NCBI GenBank assembly: GCA_011109175.1
Contig: RDEW01000028.1
Span: 529,784 to 593,783, forward strand
DNA from: Dicyema japonicum
Lineage: Eukaryota; Dicyemida; Rhombozoa; Dicyemidae
Length of the DNA: 64,000 nt
Reading direction: 5' to 3'
This document shows positions 1 through 11,959 of the stretch, one piece after another. Every line of letters starts with the position of its first letter. Position 1 is the stretch's first letter. The notes below the pieces were generated by a model. The model searched no databases, had not been told where the DNA came from, and saw nothing but the letters and a program-made list of their open reading frames with translations. Position numbers and translations under genes: made by a program.

Positions 1-1000
1 AATTCTCGCATAGTTCTTCATGAATATGTTCTGATGTACGTGGAATTTTTTCCTAAAACTTTTTCTCTTGCATCTGCATCTTCTATCTCAAATTTAATTT
101 GCTTCAGCGTCTTCCAGAAATTGCAGCATAAGGTTATCTTATTGAGGTGGCCGATCAATTGCTGCCATCTCTGGTTTCGACATTCATTAATATTCGATCT
201 GATGTTTTTATTAAACATTCTGGTGGCTGACAAGTTGTTCGAGTCTATAGGGAGACATAGTTTTTAAATTTGTCATACTCCCATGAGGGCCGATGTATAT
301 GAACTGAAATTTTGCTGCCAAATATATTGAGTTCTGCTCTGATAGGACTCGAGCAGCTAATTCGTTGTTGGCAAAGTTGCTGAAGCCTGTCCAATCTACC
401 TTTTTATATTTCTTGAATATCTTCGCTTCTCTCTGCTCTTAGGAATCGTTGACTCGTAGGAATCGTCTCAGGCATAAAAGAATTAGATTGTGATCGCTCG
501 AGAAACTGTAATTCACTTTCCATGTAAAGTCCTGTAGTGGGAAGTATATGGTTAATGCGTCATTTCTCCACTATGGGGTTCCGTATGGAGATCGGGGTTA
601 TTCAAGAAGACCAGGTTCTCGTGCTCTCCAGGTTATTGGATGGTTGGGGGATTAACCCTAATGGATGCTTTCCAGGTCGCCGTATATCACTATAATCGCA
701 ACTTGCGATCTGTTCAGTAATAAAGTTTAGGTTCAAAAGCTCTGAAATTAGCGAACTAATGTCTGTGTGGAATAGACCATTATTTATAATGGTAAGTAGA
801 CCTCCACCACGGTCTCTTCCTGTCCACACGAATCACTGTGTAACCGGGGAATGTAAATTTTGGTACTGAAAGAGAGTTTAGATTTAAATGAGTGCAAGGT
901 CAACATGATTTTCTGAGAAGAGCTCTAAGTTAGCAATTTTTTTTGATTCCATTAGCATTTAGTTGTGGAACTGTAAGGTCACGACGAGGACTGGAATTAA
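1..1000 (-). mobile_element. Jockey/R1-like LINE fragment: endonuclease and linker
   Basis: On the minus strand, about 1000-600 reads as the start of an AP endonuclease (N-G-I-K-K after a hydrophobic strand, then an acidic stretch), broken by stops. At 829-602 the motif DRGGGLLTII follows, matching RGGGLFTLI in the fuller copy at 40.7-41.36 kb. At 233-18 the frame reads like the basic, WKTL-containing linker that precedes the reverse transcriptase in that copy. No RT is present before the window edge. It is a decayed copy with several frameshifts; assignment rests on comparison within this window and on known LINE architecture. Confidence 0.7.
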
Positions 1001-1329
1001 GTTCAATGCCTCCCTAAATCATAAGTAGAGCAGTCAGGTAAATCATAAGTGACGGACGGCAGTGAACCTCGTGTGAATCGGCGGCGAAAAAGTCGAGAGA
1101 ATCACAATTGTGGAAAACAATATTCGCTTCTTCCTGGATGCAAATGAATCGTCCGACTACCCGGTTTCTCATATACAAACACGATGGACATAGTTCGAAC
1201 AAGGAAGACGAACAAAGTTTTCTATATCAAATGGACTGTTCACACAAAATTATTTGGTGGAACCCATGCTGTCTTTACGGCGCAACCTTGTTCAGTCTCC
1301 TGACAACCTTTCGTACTTGAATAACCTAA

Positions 1330-1510
1330 CTCGTGGAGCTTCCATAGATTCTGTCCTTCGAGATCTGAAAATTTCGGTCCCCACCTTGTCCTTGGAATCC
1401 ATTCTTCTGTGGATGGTTCTGTTTTGATCCTCTTTCGTCTCTCGTGGCTTCTGATTCCTTGGTCAGGAGGATTCTACACTCCTTTCCCGAATTTTCAACT
1501 CACTCGGAGT
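1330..1510 (+). mobile_element. PHD-finger retrotransposon fragment, post-RT region
   Basis: The frame contains LVRRILHSFPEFST, nearly identical to LVRRILHSPPEFST at about 19.02 kb in the fuller copy, with the preceding 40 residues also recognisable. Only this piece survives. Confidence 0.6.
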
Positions 1511-1639
1511 TTCAAAAAGAGAAAAATATTAGCTTAGAAAAAATTAATGGGACAAAAAATCGGAAATATCTGGTTAATGAAAATGGCACGTGGAAAAAAT
1601 AACCTTGAATTTCTTCGCAGTGCTAGTTATCCCATAATC

Positions 1640-1985
1640 GAATAATTACTAAATTAATTAAATTTATTGAACCAGAAAAATACTGTCGTAGCCTGAATGA
1701 AAAAATTCACGTTATCCCGGCCTCCCTCAGCAGTCTTCGCATGCTCTGTCTTGAAGCAAGTGCCGTCCAAAGGGAACTTCTTTGATGGTTGTTGACTAAT
1801 GGTCTTTTTTGAATATAATTTAGGATTATATATGGCGCCACCAAAGATGGTGAACCACATGACGCAGGCTAGCAATTTAAGCTCCCTGGAGCCAAAGGAG
1901 AATGGGAGGAACAGAAGAAACAAACAAAAAATTTTCAATTCAAGTAGCCACATAGCGCTATAATAACGTTAGGCCCACATGACAA
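1640..1985 (-). repeat. SINE-like repeat family B
   Basis: On the minus strand it carries the family opening TATGTGGCTACTTGAATTGA, a T-rich tract and a GTCATGTGGTTCACC box, as in copies near 47.87, 52.3 and 58.4 kb. The long minus-strand frame across it recurs only because the repeat does. Confidence 0.6.
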
Positions 1986-2009
1986 ATCACTACTCTTTAA
2001 TAAGCTTTG

Positions 2010-2335
2010 GTCTTTTTTTTCTTTATTAACCTCGTATACACTGAGAAAGAAGTTAAGGTAAACAACTAATTAAATGTATCCAGTTTCCACTTCTACAGAA
2101 GCAGAGTCCATCCTGAATTAGCATAAATGGCAAAAGACGTTCATACTTGCAGTTGTGGAAACCCTTCCAGTGAAGTGGGAGTGAGCAAATGATCCTTTTT
2201 CGTGCCGGCCTGGCACTGGGCGTCACCTAGACAGGTGGATCACATGACGCCACTCTAATAGGAAAAGAGAAGAGGAACAGACAACAAATAGAAACTTCAC
2301 CAATTAGCCACGAAACACCACATAAAAAACGGTAA
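2010..2335 (-). repeat. SINE-like repeat family B
   Basis: Shares the CACTGGGCG(T/C)CACCTA box and the flanking tract (ACACTGAGAAAGAAGTTAA) with the copy at 58770-59015. Order and orientation agree. Confidence 0.6.
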
Positions 2336-2619
2336 TAAATTATTTATTGTAATAATTAACAAATCAATAAAAATTTAATTTTATTTCATAATTGCAATAG
2401 TCAGTTAATTAATTTCATTTCATAATTGCATTAGTCAAAAATTTAATCTCAGTCTTATAATTTAACAAATCAATAAAAATCTAATTTTATTTCATAATTG
2501 CATTAATCAGGTTCCTGAAGAACCGTCTGAATATATCACCAGGAAAGTCACATGTAATGACGTTTTTCTCAGCACGGAAAGAATTACGGGCAACACCACG
2601 AATAACATTATACGACTCC

Positions 2620-2950
2620 CCGCTTCCCATTAAGAAGACCCTTTCAATCCTTGGAGTCATCCTGGATCCCCTACTCACATTTACCTATCAAGTGGTCTTA
2701 GTAACGCGAGGATCCAAAGAAAATTAGAATGCTCAAAGCTTTCACTCACTCTCCAGTGTCTTCCTGCCCATCGTTAGAACTTCTATACAAACAATTTGTT
2801 CTACCTAATATCGAGTACGCTTGTGCTGCATGGATTGCCACTTTATCAATATCGGCACAGTGCAAGCTGGAGGTTTACAAAATCGCTGTCTCAGGATTCT
2901 ATTGAGATCGTCGAAAAAGACGTCCACCTTGTTACTGCGGAGAACACTTT
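2620..2950 (+). mobile_element. Jockey-like LINE fragment, C-terminal region after RT
   Basis: The plus strand reads LGVILDPLLTF, then LLYKQFVLPNIEYACAAW. These match the LG(V/L)T(F/Y)D and LY..(Y/F)(I/V).P.I.YAC..W segments in the copies at 35.15 and 38.8-39.0 kb. Frameshifts separate the pieces. Confidence 0.65.
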
Positions 2951-3474
2951 AACAATTCGCATCTTTTTTTAACTTTAACAAACTTTATTTATCAAGGAAA
3001 GTAAAGAGGGTATTAATTTGAGGTTTCTTACCACAAGTCCTGCCATAGATTGGACTCTACCTGCGACCTCAAACTTCTCTTATGGTTCATTCAGTGCTGC
3101 GACATGCGAGTCAAGGATATCATCTATTTTCAGGAAGGTACTCTTCGCATCACAACAACAAATCTATAAGCCAGAAATTAGGAGTTATATTGAAGGGTTA
3201 TTTTAACAGTTCTACCTCTTTGGCCTGGACAATTCGCCAGTCCCTCTTCTCCATAGCCATTTCATCAGTCTCGATAGGGGTCCAAGCAAGCCTTTATAAG
3301 TGGCTAAACCCGTTGTTGATTACCCTTCGCATCCAATTTATTACACATTACAGTTCTGTCATTACTATTATTATATATTAATTATAATCATATAATTTTA
3401 TTAATTTTATAATTTGTTTTAACTTTGGTTAACAGGATTTTTAAAACATTTTAAAAGTAGTTATTCCTATAATA

Positions 3475-4552
3475 ATGAAACAAGTAGGACTTTGCGTAAA
3501 CGAAAGAAAGCTCTCTCATATAAATTATGAACAATTAGTAACTTTGTGCAGGTTTCTATAAATCTAGTAAAAGTAGTAAGAAGAATATTCAACTATACAA
3601 AGTAACCTCTCACTAACAAATAGCTCGATTTAAATGATCCCATCATTCAAGTCCCTTCGATAATACTACACAAATACTGCGATCCATCAAACTCCAATAC
3701 TATAAGATTACGTGTAAGCCTGTGATCTTACCTTATAGGAAACTCTGACCATGAATCCAAACATACTTCCAATTGATCGACCTTCCTGCATCGACAATCT
3801 CTACGACCGCCTGAAAATGTACTCACTTTTGGAAGAATGCTTCTCCAAAGGTAACTTTTCCCTCACGTCAGACGACCGAATGATCTGTCCGTGGTTTGCC
3901 AAGGTGACCCCCAACTTGAGCCCACCCAGTTTTCCGCAAAGTTCCGTTAGGTTTCATTTTAGTAATAAAAAGTATAAATGGTAATTCTCCAGACAGTCAT
4001 GCGGTTCCCAATTGATTGATTTTAGATGGCGATTGTGTTTGATAACTCGACATTCGGAGACTACGAGGAACACGTGTCCCAGGAATATTTAAACCACGGG
4101 GGAATCCTCCTGAAGATCTTTGTTATTGGAAACTTTTATAACATACAGACTCGCCAGTCGTGTGAGAATACCTCCGAGGGTTATTTTGTATTTTATGGCC
4201 AAGAGAACTCTGAGCCAGTATTATTCCATTCTCACTCTGTCTGTAAAAAGCTCCCTTCGAAATCAGTTAAGGACATAGTCCCACGTGACTCTAAGGATGA
4301 TGATGCAATTAAATCAATGGCTTATAGGATTTCAAAGACATTTGGGATTTCGCTGTTTGGTTTCGACGTCCTTAGGGATTCGAAAAGTGGTAAATTTGTG
4401 GTGGTTGATGTGAACTATTTTCCATGTTTGTGGTGTACTCTACTTTAGCTTATGACAAAATGAAGAGTGTTGCCAACTGTTTCGCCGTTTTTCTTGAACG
4501 AGTTGTTACTGGGAATAAATTTGACGATTCTCTTTATGAAAGAGTAGATTGA
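3475..4552 (+). CDS. ITPK1: Inositol-tetrakisphosphate 1-kinase (ITPK1)
   Basis: ATP-grasp kinase that phosphorylates inositol polyphosphates, including Ins(3,4,5,6)P4, in the cytosol. Seven exons splice in frame: 3475-3551, 3574-3601, 3624-3713, 3739-3928, 3951-4003, 4026-4425, 4449-4552, with introns of 22, 22, 25, 22, 22 and 23 bp. The product is 313 aa. The N-terminus (KQVGLCVNERKL) and SIILHKYCD match the family's N-terminal fold; YDRLKMYSLLEE matches the LLDRSKSYELI block; MAIVF starts at residue 147. The three metal ligands known in the human enzyme are present: D260 (GFD), D274 (VVD) and N276 (VN). The start is the first ATG, and the reading fits from residue 1. The family AHGT loop is replaced by NGNSPD. 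It is uninterrupted, hence probably functional. Its neighbours are repeats. Confidence 0.93.
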
Positions 4553-4599
4553 CGTTAAAATAAATTCCTTTTTGGATGTTTATCAGATAATTTGGTTCA

Positions 4600-4830
4600 C
4601 TTGGTCGCCATTTGAGGATGATAGTACTTTATTGTTGCTAGATCATTAAAGTAGTCCATTGGTGTCCCTGAGTGCTTTAGCTTCAATATTTGAAGTCTAA
4701 TATATCGCTAGAGCTTTAGGGGAAATTTATCGATGGATCAGAGGACTCCAAAGAAGTCGAAAAAAGGATAGACGGACAAAAGGAATCGTTGCATTACTTA
4801 AAGGAAAGACTCATTCAATATGATTCATAG
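4600..4830 (+). CDS. Candidate small spliced gene, unassigned
   Basis: Just downstream of ITPK1, an in-frame stretch (FEDDSTL..., then SALASIFE) could join, across a 25-bp GT...AG segment at 4695-4719, to an exon at 4720-4830 that reads GKFIDGSEDSKEVEKRIDGQ and ends YDS-stop. The composition is helical and charged, vaguely like a prefoldin beta-type subunit, but I cannot confirm that. No convincing start codon is seen, and the upstream part needs another very short intron or contains a stop. It could be chance. Confidence 0.25.
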
Positions 4831-5039
4831 TTACTGTCCATTTTCTAATTAAGTGGTAGAATGATTGAGGTGGTGAGGCAACTCTATTGACCATAATGTA
4901 ATCTCCTCAAGATGGATGTGACTTGTTTCACTTTTTTCGCGTGATTGTAACGAGGAATCCAGGGTTCCTAGATAAACCATAAGCATAGACACCAAGATCA
5001 TTTATTGGAAGAAAACTCATTCTTTTTCTTTTAGTTCTC

Positions 5040-5245
5040 ATACAAAATCAATTGGCTTGACGAGTGACGCCGTCATCAGTGGACATTCACTGCGAAACTG
5101 GATAGTCTGATAGGACACACACCCAAGAAAACAAAAAAGTGAAGAGTATTCATTGGTCCTTGATCCTCCTCGATTCGCTATTATTACTGTTCTTTGCTTA
5201 AAATAAAGTGTGTGTTCTGCCTGAGCGGAGCAATAACTAATATGG
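5040..5245 (+). repeat. SINE family A, 5'-truncated copy
   Basis: Aligns with the 3' two-thirds of copies at 21300, 31925 and 48035. Shared landmarks are GTCATCAGTGGACATTCACT, a GAAGAGTATTCATTGGT-like box, AAATAAAGTGTGTGT and an end at GCGGAGC. The tRNA-like head is missing. Confidence 0.7.
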
Positions 5246-5269
5246 CTTTTAATTTAAATATTTATGTCC

Positions 5270-5535
5270 GATAAACTTTGGAGGCAAGTGGTACGTGGGG
5301 TCCCTCTTTTTTCCCATGATGCAGTCATTGGATACGCGTTACTCAGGAGATGCTCACTGCCAACTATTCATTCCACCGGAAGGTAATTTCGCTTCCTGGA
5401 GACGAGTTCTGGAATCCATAACGATCACTGTGTTTGGGTGATGGTTCTGCTAGAATGCGTCAGGATCAAGGAATTAGTTAGTTTGGTTTTACCCTCATCT
5501 TAGGAATAATTTATTTTAATTTAATCAATCGATAA
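5270..5535 (+). repeat. SINE-like repeat family B, near full length
   Basis: Shows the family order GATGCAGTCATTGGAT, GGAGATGCTCACTGCC, GACGAGTTCTGGAATC, GATCACTGTGTTTGG and a 3' GAATTAGTTAGTTTGGTTTT, the same order as at 58380-58690. Confidence 0.65.
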
Positions 5536-5619
5536 AGAATTTAATCAATCGATAAGAAGTAGAAGACTGTTATATTTGTCAAGAGGACGTAGAGTAACAT
5601 TGCTAGTCGTCCTTCAAAT

Positions 5620-5720
5620 AGACGTTATAGGCATTTAAAAAAAAAACTCACTTCCGAAGACGACCTGGACTCATTGAGAGCACTAGAAAATATCAGAGAT
5701 TTAAAATTGTTTATTTTGCT
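5620..5720 (+). mobile_element. RTE-like LINE 3' coding end
   Basis: Reads KLTSEDDLDSLRALEN, matching LKTGDDLDELRSLAFD near 36.65 kb and KLKTGDDLDTLRIIAS near 24.22 kb, which is the C-terminus of the RTE-like family in this window. Confidence 0.55.
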
Positions 5721-6830
5721 CCACATGCGGGGCATATAAATATTATGTCTCTCATGTAAGTGCTGATAGAAACAGAGAAAAGGATGACAAACTTCCTGAA
5801 AGAGATGCTATCCTTGACTCGTATGTCGCATCACGGAATGAACCATAAGACTGGTCTGAGGTCGCAGAGGAGAGTTCAAGCTATTGCAGGACCTGTGGTA
5901 AGCAGCCTCAAAATAATACCCTCTTACTTTCTTTTGTTGATAAAGTTCGTTAAAGTTAAAAGGCGCTGATAGTGAAAATAATAAATAAGTTGATCGAACG
6001 AAGAATTCGGAGAATACTTATAAATACACAAAAAAATTGTTTTTGATTACACTATCCACGAACAATCTTCCTTTTAGCGATTTAATGTGTTTATGAGGAT
6101 TTCAGAGGAATTGGGAGGTATCAAAAACTCAAATACTTAAGCGTTTTTGGTGGATGAATCAGCTGAAGAAACGTGAGATCCAAGTGGAGGAGACTAAATT
6201 ACTGGTAGTAGAAAATATTAGAAAGGCTGAAATCTAAATAATGGAAAATATCAATGACACCAACAATTTGTATGAATTTGTCATTCAAAAATCGAAGGCG
6301 AAAATATGATGATTTAGTTCTGATTAAAGTGTCGCTAAAATCTGAACAAAAAGTGTCGGCTGCACGTTTGATTCTTAAGGGGATGCTATGGATTACTGGT
6401 TCGAATCTCTTCTAGCCAAAATTGAAAGAACATGGAGCATTATCTTTCAGAATATGTACATATAATCTGGTAGTTAACGTTGCTAATAATGATATGTTAC
6501 CAAGCTAGAGAAGGTATGACATTATTGTTTCATATGGGAGAAGCAACTCAACTAAAAATATCAAACACTAACGAATGTTCTCTTCAAGGGAAAATGTACC
6601 GAATAAGCTTAAAAATTTTATTCCAAATAACAAATTTTTGCAGACTGATTTTAAAATCATGAAGTACTCCCAAGAAGTACCGTGGTATTTGTATTGGTTC
6701 GCATTCCAGCCGATCTCTGCTGAGTCGTGCTTGACCCTAGCACAAAAGTTTACATTTTGTACTCAATACATTCAAGCCATAATAGAGATTTTATTATTAA
6801 CTCAAGAACACGAATTATTATTATTATTAA
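5720..6830. other. Intergenic, no assigned gene
   Basis: AT-rich. At 5740-6030 the plus strand can be read as short exons joined across GT...AG segments of 27 and 29 bp, including a YCRTCGKQP stretch, but there is no recognisable homology and a third 18-bp intron is needed, so I do not call a gene. The open frames between 6480 and 6860 are unrecognised and contain simple ATT-rich sequence. Confidence 0.4.
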
Positions 6831-7010
6831 AAAGCACTCCCGAGAAAACATAAAATTAGTTAAGTTTCCCTTGTGCCATATTCCGAATCATCCTCTCCGT
6901 CAGCTCCGACCATGATCTTCCGTTGCGCATTAGTTCTCTAGGTAGTCCATATGTCCGCCATTTCCATTATAATGTCAGATGCTGCCCACACTATTGTAGC
7001 ACAGCGAATC
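6830..7010 (-). mobile_element. RTE-like LINE 3' end fragment
   Basis: Its sequence (TTTCCCTTGTGCCATATT, preceded by AAAAGCACT) parallels the start of the minus-strand RTE-like tails at 20.91 and 24.12 kb (TTTCGTTTGTGCCACAC; GTTCCGCTTGTGCCGCAT). Confidence 0.5.
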
Positions 7011-7370
7011 AGATCCTGATGGACTGAAAATCCGAAACACTAATGTCGGCAGACCAGTGGGAGGGTAAAAAAGTGGAATCTGCCAAACTGTTCTGTTGAT
7101 TGTACGGTCATTTTTGTCTCTTGTAGCAGCAGACAGAGATGTCATATTTTGTTAGATCGCATGCCAGTTGGTGTTTCTGTATGGTTGTATAAATATTCTG
7201 CAATTAAAAGATCCCAGAGTGAAAGGAGAAGTCGGTAAGGAATACAAAAAGGCGTCGTCACCACCTCAACCAAAACAGAACATTAATAGTTAATTTAATT
7301 TTTTTTTATAATAAACAATATATAATTTCAACAAATAAAGTAATTTAGACAATAATTAGGACGACAGAAT
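7010..7370. other. Intergenic
   Basis: No supported gene or repeat. It ends in an A/T-rich run next to the 3' end of the minus-strand retrotransposon fragment. Confidence 0.5.
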
Positions 7371-8167
7371 GACGAAGGCGTTACCTATAATAATCGCAAT
7401 TTCGAGCCTCCCAGTGTCCCTCCCGCGGCTCGCACCTCTTTGAGGCGAGTTTGCTTCCAATGCTGTGGAGAAAGGCCTCCGTCTTCGCGCCTACAGTTCC
7501 AGTTGTCTCCACAGCAATGGGGGCGAAGTGGTAATGGTCTCCGAGGGGTTCGTACTTATGGATTTTCTTGACCACCGCCTGATTGGCTGCGTCTTTAGGA
7601 GAGTGCGTCGCCGTCAGCAATCTGGCTCCTGAGAAGGTGTCCACACACGTTGTATCCCAAACTAGTGATTTTCCGTGGGAGTATAGGAATAACGTCATTC
7701 CATCCGGCCTCTTCCCGTCGCCTCTATCTAAGCCCAATAGTTCCAATTGGCCCGAAAATCCCGCAACCTTGAGGGCTCGAAAAATGATGAAATTGAGGAC
7801 TGCGTGGCGCGAGGCTCGACCAGCACTTCGTCGGCAAAAAAGTGGATGTAAGCCTTTCGTATAAACGTCCTTGCCGTAACGGCATTTGTGTCTTTGGCAT
7901 ATGTCCAGTCCTAGGCGCAATGCCACCCCGATCCTCAGCCTGTTTTCGTCAAGGAGGGTCCCCAGATGTGGGCATGGTAGGGCCTCGAGCCAGACTCTAT
8001 TACCGCGATGTGCGGCCGACTTAATGCTTGCTAGTCGGTGTTGGTTGGCGCTTTTCTTCGCGGCCTCCAGAGTGCTCAGACATGCAATTGAGTCCCAACT
8101 CTTCTGGCAAGCGAAGTTCGACGGGAATTCCAAGTCCAACTCACCCCACAACTTGCAATTAAATTAA
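7371..8167 (-). mobile_element. PHD-finger retrotransposon family, 5'-truncated C-terminal part
   Basis: An uninterrupted 256-codon frame (8151-7381) covers the region after the RT. It has GLHPLFCRRSAGRASRH (the C-x-H zinc-knuckle-like block), then KRPDGMTLF and KSLVWDTTCVDTF, the PD...D-type endonuclease core, and a tail ending in stop. Compared with the copy at 18.5-19.89 kb the residues agree in order but differ widely, so this is a separate subfamily. The RT and N-terminal finger are absent; the 5' break is near 8167. It is unusually well preserved for a fragment. Confidence 0.8.
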
Positions 8168-8370
8168 TTAAGTGATTTTGACAACATCAACCAGAGTTGT
8201 CCTGAAAATTAACTTTTGACAAGTAATTTCGTCTAAATTTTTAAAATAAATAGAACTTTTAAAAAGTCATCAATAATTCTTGTGGTGATGAACACGTTTG
8301 TTTCTACTAATAAGAGTGGAAAATTACCTACGGACCTTTTTGTGAATGAACGGATGGAATAAACAATGAG
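8166..8370. other. Spacer between two retrotransposon fragments
   Basis: AT-rich; no feature recognised. Confidence 0.4.
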
Positions 8371-11350
8371 AACGCAGGCGAAGTGGTCCGAGGCTGTTCG
8401 GAGTACAAGAATTTAATCCAAATTCTACCGGAGACCCAAACAAATATCATATTTCTCCAGGCGATTATCAACTAGGTGAATAAGGAGGACAAAGTTGAGT
8501 TAGTGTCTGAAGTTTCCGAGTATCCAAGGCAAGATTTGTAAGATTACCTTGAAAAGGATGGCCTTTGATAACGAAAACCTTCAATGATAAATTTCATACG
8601 TTGAGTATGAGGCTCTCGCACAGCGTCCCCGAAAGAAAAGCGATTGGACCCACCATATTGGAGCCAAGCTTACACCGTGTGCCCAATCTATACAAGTTGG
8701 TTACATACCATACCATCTGATCAGTGACAATCAATTGGGAACACGAAGGATGTGCTAAGGAACAGGCACTATTAAACCAATGCATCAACCAGCAATAATT
8801 TGGCCACCGTGTGGATAGACGCCTTCGATTTGGTGAATCATGACTTTTTGTATCGGGTACTCGATAACTCCGGAGTCCTTTACTGGATTGTGACCTTTGT
8901 AAATAATTGATCTTTGTCACCGCAGATATTTGTACTCATAATGGACCCACTGAGTAGAGTTTTAAATGCGAAATACCCAAAAGTGGTTATGGGTAATCCC
9001 GGCAAAGGCTCTATTTTATACGCAACAAATCACTTACTGTATATTGACGAATTAAAAATATTTTCTCAAAAGGAAGAAACTTTTTTCTTTTTTTTAAATC
9101 AAAAATTTATTAACAATAAAATATTATTTTAACTAAGAAAGAAACTATGATAAAAATGATGAACGAAGTTAATGCTTTCTTCCAAGCTGCTGGACTTGAG
9201 AGAAATCAGCTACAAATGTCCAAAATCTCAGTTCTGAAGCAAAATTGCTTGATGGAATGGATGGCTATCGATATAAGTTGCTTAAAAATGATGTTCTTAC
9301 TACATTAAATTCAGTGATATCAAATTATGTGCTATCATCTCCGCCAACGGACATGAATGAGATAACTGACATAATTTATGCTGCACAATGCGCATATGAA
9401 AATTTGACAAAGAAGCAATCAGTAAAAAGCTGTTGGAGAAAAAACGTGGACAAGAGAATTGCAAAATTCAAAGAAAATTGCGCCTTAGTTTATGGGTTTA
9501 CTGGGAAGCAGTCAAGGGATGAAAGGGAGAAAAGGTTTTATGCTCGTTTGGATACAAGAAATCAAAGAAGGGAGAACTGAAAAGGATCTTCACCCTAATT
9601 GAAGACAAAATCAAGATCATGGAAAAAAATCTCATAAAATTCCCGAAGATATGTATTGATCAGAGTGATCCGTCTATAGTGACATATGCGACTAACCATT
9701 TTTTTTTGACGACCTGAAAATAATTGCCGAATATGAAGATACTATTCTAAAAATGATGGAGGATATTGATGAATATCTGGGTGTTGTTGGCCTTAAAAAA
9801 ACTGTGAAAAGTCTGCAACTAATCTGATATGTGCCAAAGATACAAGTTATCTGGATGCTTGTGAGGGATATCGCTATCTTGGAGTGTTAGAAGATAAAGG
9901 GAGTAAGGTTATGAAAGACAAAGTTATGGAAAAAATTGCTGAAAATTTGAAGAAAAGGATAGAGATGCTGGCGAATTCGAAATTAAACGCTGTAAACATG
10001 TTTAAAGCGATAAATGAATACGCATTCTCGCTATATAATTATTATATTGGGCTTATCGACATTGAACCACGTGAATTCGAAGCTATTGATTTATAAATCC
10101 GACGTATACTCTCTAACTTACGAGTGCACTTAAAACTGCTAACAAAGAAAAATTATATCTCAGCAGGAATAGTTTTGGAAGAGGATTAACCTCAATTTCT
10201 GATAAGAGTGAATGCATGTATTTCAATTTTTGACCGACCTTGAGAAAATCTTCCATGTGTCTTCGAAGCAGGAATCTTGCGGGTCTTAAAACAAAGGAAA
10301 CACATAGGACCACTATCGCAAAATTCATTGCACTCATATACAATGTGGATGACTTATCTAACTTGAACACTGACATTATAAAGGAATATCAAAAGAAGAA
10401 TTATTTCAAAAAGACTAATCAGAAATTGCTTCATTCAATTATATTTAAGTGTTTTGAAAATACGAATGTCGATATCAATGGATCAACAGAATGTCTTACT
10501 GGGGGAAACAATAGTCCAAGGTCGGAAGCAATGTACTGCATGATACATGATCGGAATCTGTTCTTCAAGAGATGAAAGCAAATTGCAGTCATTGTGGTAT
10601 GGGCAAAAAGAGTGTGGATCACCTGGCTACACCATGTACCTGGATGCTTAGCGGTGCATATATGCGTCGACATAACGAAGTTGTAAGATGTATACCTACA
10701 ACTATGTCGTCAATTTGGAATAAAAAGAACCAAGAGGGTAAAGACGCATACAGTCGAATCGATTGTGTCAAACAGTAAAGTTGAAATACGAGTCGATGCA
10801 ACACAAAAAACGGATATAAAAGTTAAAAATAACAAACCTGATATTTTCGTACATGATAAATCTAAAAACGAAATAATATAATAGAAATAGGGATCACTTC
10901 CCAAGATTTGCTAAAACATGTTGAAGTGGAAAAACTCCACAAATACGACCTTCTGGAAAACTATCACAAATTCACAAGGTGACAATAATTCCGATTGTTT
11001 TGACATGGATGGAGTAGTAACAAAGTACTACAAGTCCTATATAGAAAGACTCAACGTGGATGTCTCTACAAGGGCGTACATCCAATTAATGACGATTAAA
11101 AAAACTTTAGAGAGCATGATAATCGAGCATAGACATGGGCTAAAAGTTGATAACTATGATGATGAGGTTACAAGAGTGACTAATCATCTTATCTAAAGAG
11201 GCTCTGAACTCGAAGGTGACGTAGAAGAGGAACCAAGAGAAACAGCTGTCTTGTCTAGTGATTTGCTTTCTCAAATGGTATACGAGGGAACAGTGAGGGT
11301 GATACAATGGGCCAATGCCCAAAAAGGAGGAGAATTCAGCTTGCATATTG
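8370..11350 (+). mobile_element. R2-like non-LTR retrotransposon with RLE endonuclease, degraded
   Basis: Runs through several frames on the plus strand. Around 8780-8900 the RT reads TVWIDAFDLVNHDFLY with frameshifts; at 8920-9090 it reads NHLLYIDELKIF, the catalytic loop, here YIDE rather than a canonical YxDD. From 9245 to 10100 it has the lysine-rich thumb region. At 10575-10670 it has CSHCGMGKKSVDH, followed by C and RRHNEVVR, the zinc-binding block. At 10826-10960 it has NKPDIFVHDKSKNE followed, one frame away, by IIEIGITSQDLL, the PD...(D/E)XK restriction-like endonuclease core. The parts and order match R2-type elements. At least four frameshifts or stops make it inactive. Confidence 0.78.
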
Positions 11351-11439
11351 TTAATTAATTACAATTGATTCTTTTTGGTTTTACTATTAGATATTTTGTT
11401 TACAAATTAGATAAAATCACCAAAATTAATTTTAATTTA

Positions 11440-11655
11440 GGTAGCTTGAATGGCCTGGTGTTTCCTATGACAATAGCTATCGAGATACGCTCTCGAAGCC
11501 ATTCAGTCTCATGTAGATCCTTAGTGACTCTTTGGATCATTGAACCGATCCGAAGGACTAGGTTTGACTTTCTCATGGCCTTCAGAGAACGAGTGAGTAA
11601 CGTTGGAGTAGCGTTAAAAACATCACTTTATAAGCCACTCTTTTGACAATAGAAG
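11440..11655 (-). mobile_element. PHD-finger retrotransposon family, 3' coding tail
   Basis: The minus strand reads as the C-terminus ERISIAIV plus a short A/T-rich 3' tail (CTAAATTAAAATTAATTTTG). This matches the tails at 33.47 kb (ERISLAIVRGNS) and 33.0 kb. It is a fragment only. Confidence 0.6.
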
Positions 11656-11659
11656 AGCT

Positions 11660-11955
11660 CTTTCTCCTGGACGCTAATTTCCTGTATACCCAGTACATTA
11701 ATCCAGAGGAAGTTTTCCTTGGAGGACCCTAAATTTCTCGGGACGTAAATAAAGAAAAAGGATGCGTTGTTCATATCATGCTAACATCTGCCAGTAATAC
11801 GATTCTACAGGTGACCTGGAAATCAACGTAGAACACAACATGTGCATTACTGTATAAAAGAAGGCTGAGAAATGCAGGAAAAGGTAACTAATGTTTCGTT
11901 CTACCTTACACTTCAACAAACTCTAAATTTACAAAATTTATAAAAAGTCAATAAA
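11660..11955. other. Intergenic, 3' side of POLR3E
   Basis: No coding or repeat signal recognised. Confidence 0.4.
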
Positions 11956-11959
11956 TTAA

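Noticed and set aside
6480-6915. Overlapping plus-strand frames as a gene
   Set aside because: No homology, no consistent splicing, simple ATT-rich sequence, and overlap with an RTE-like tail.
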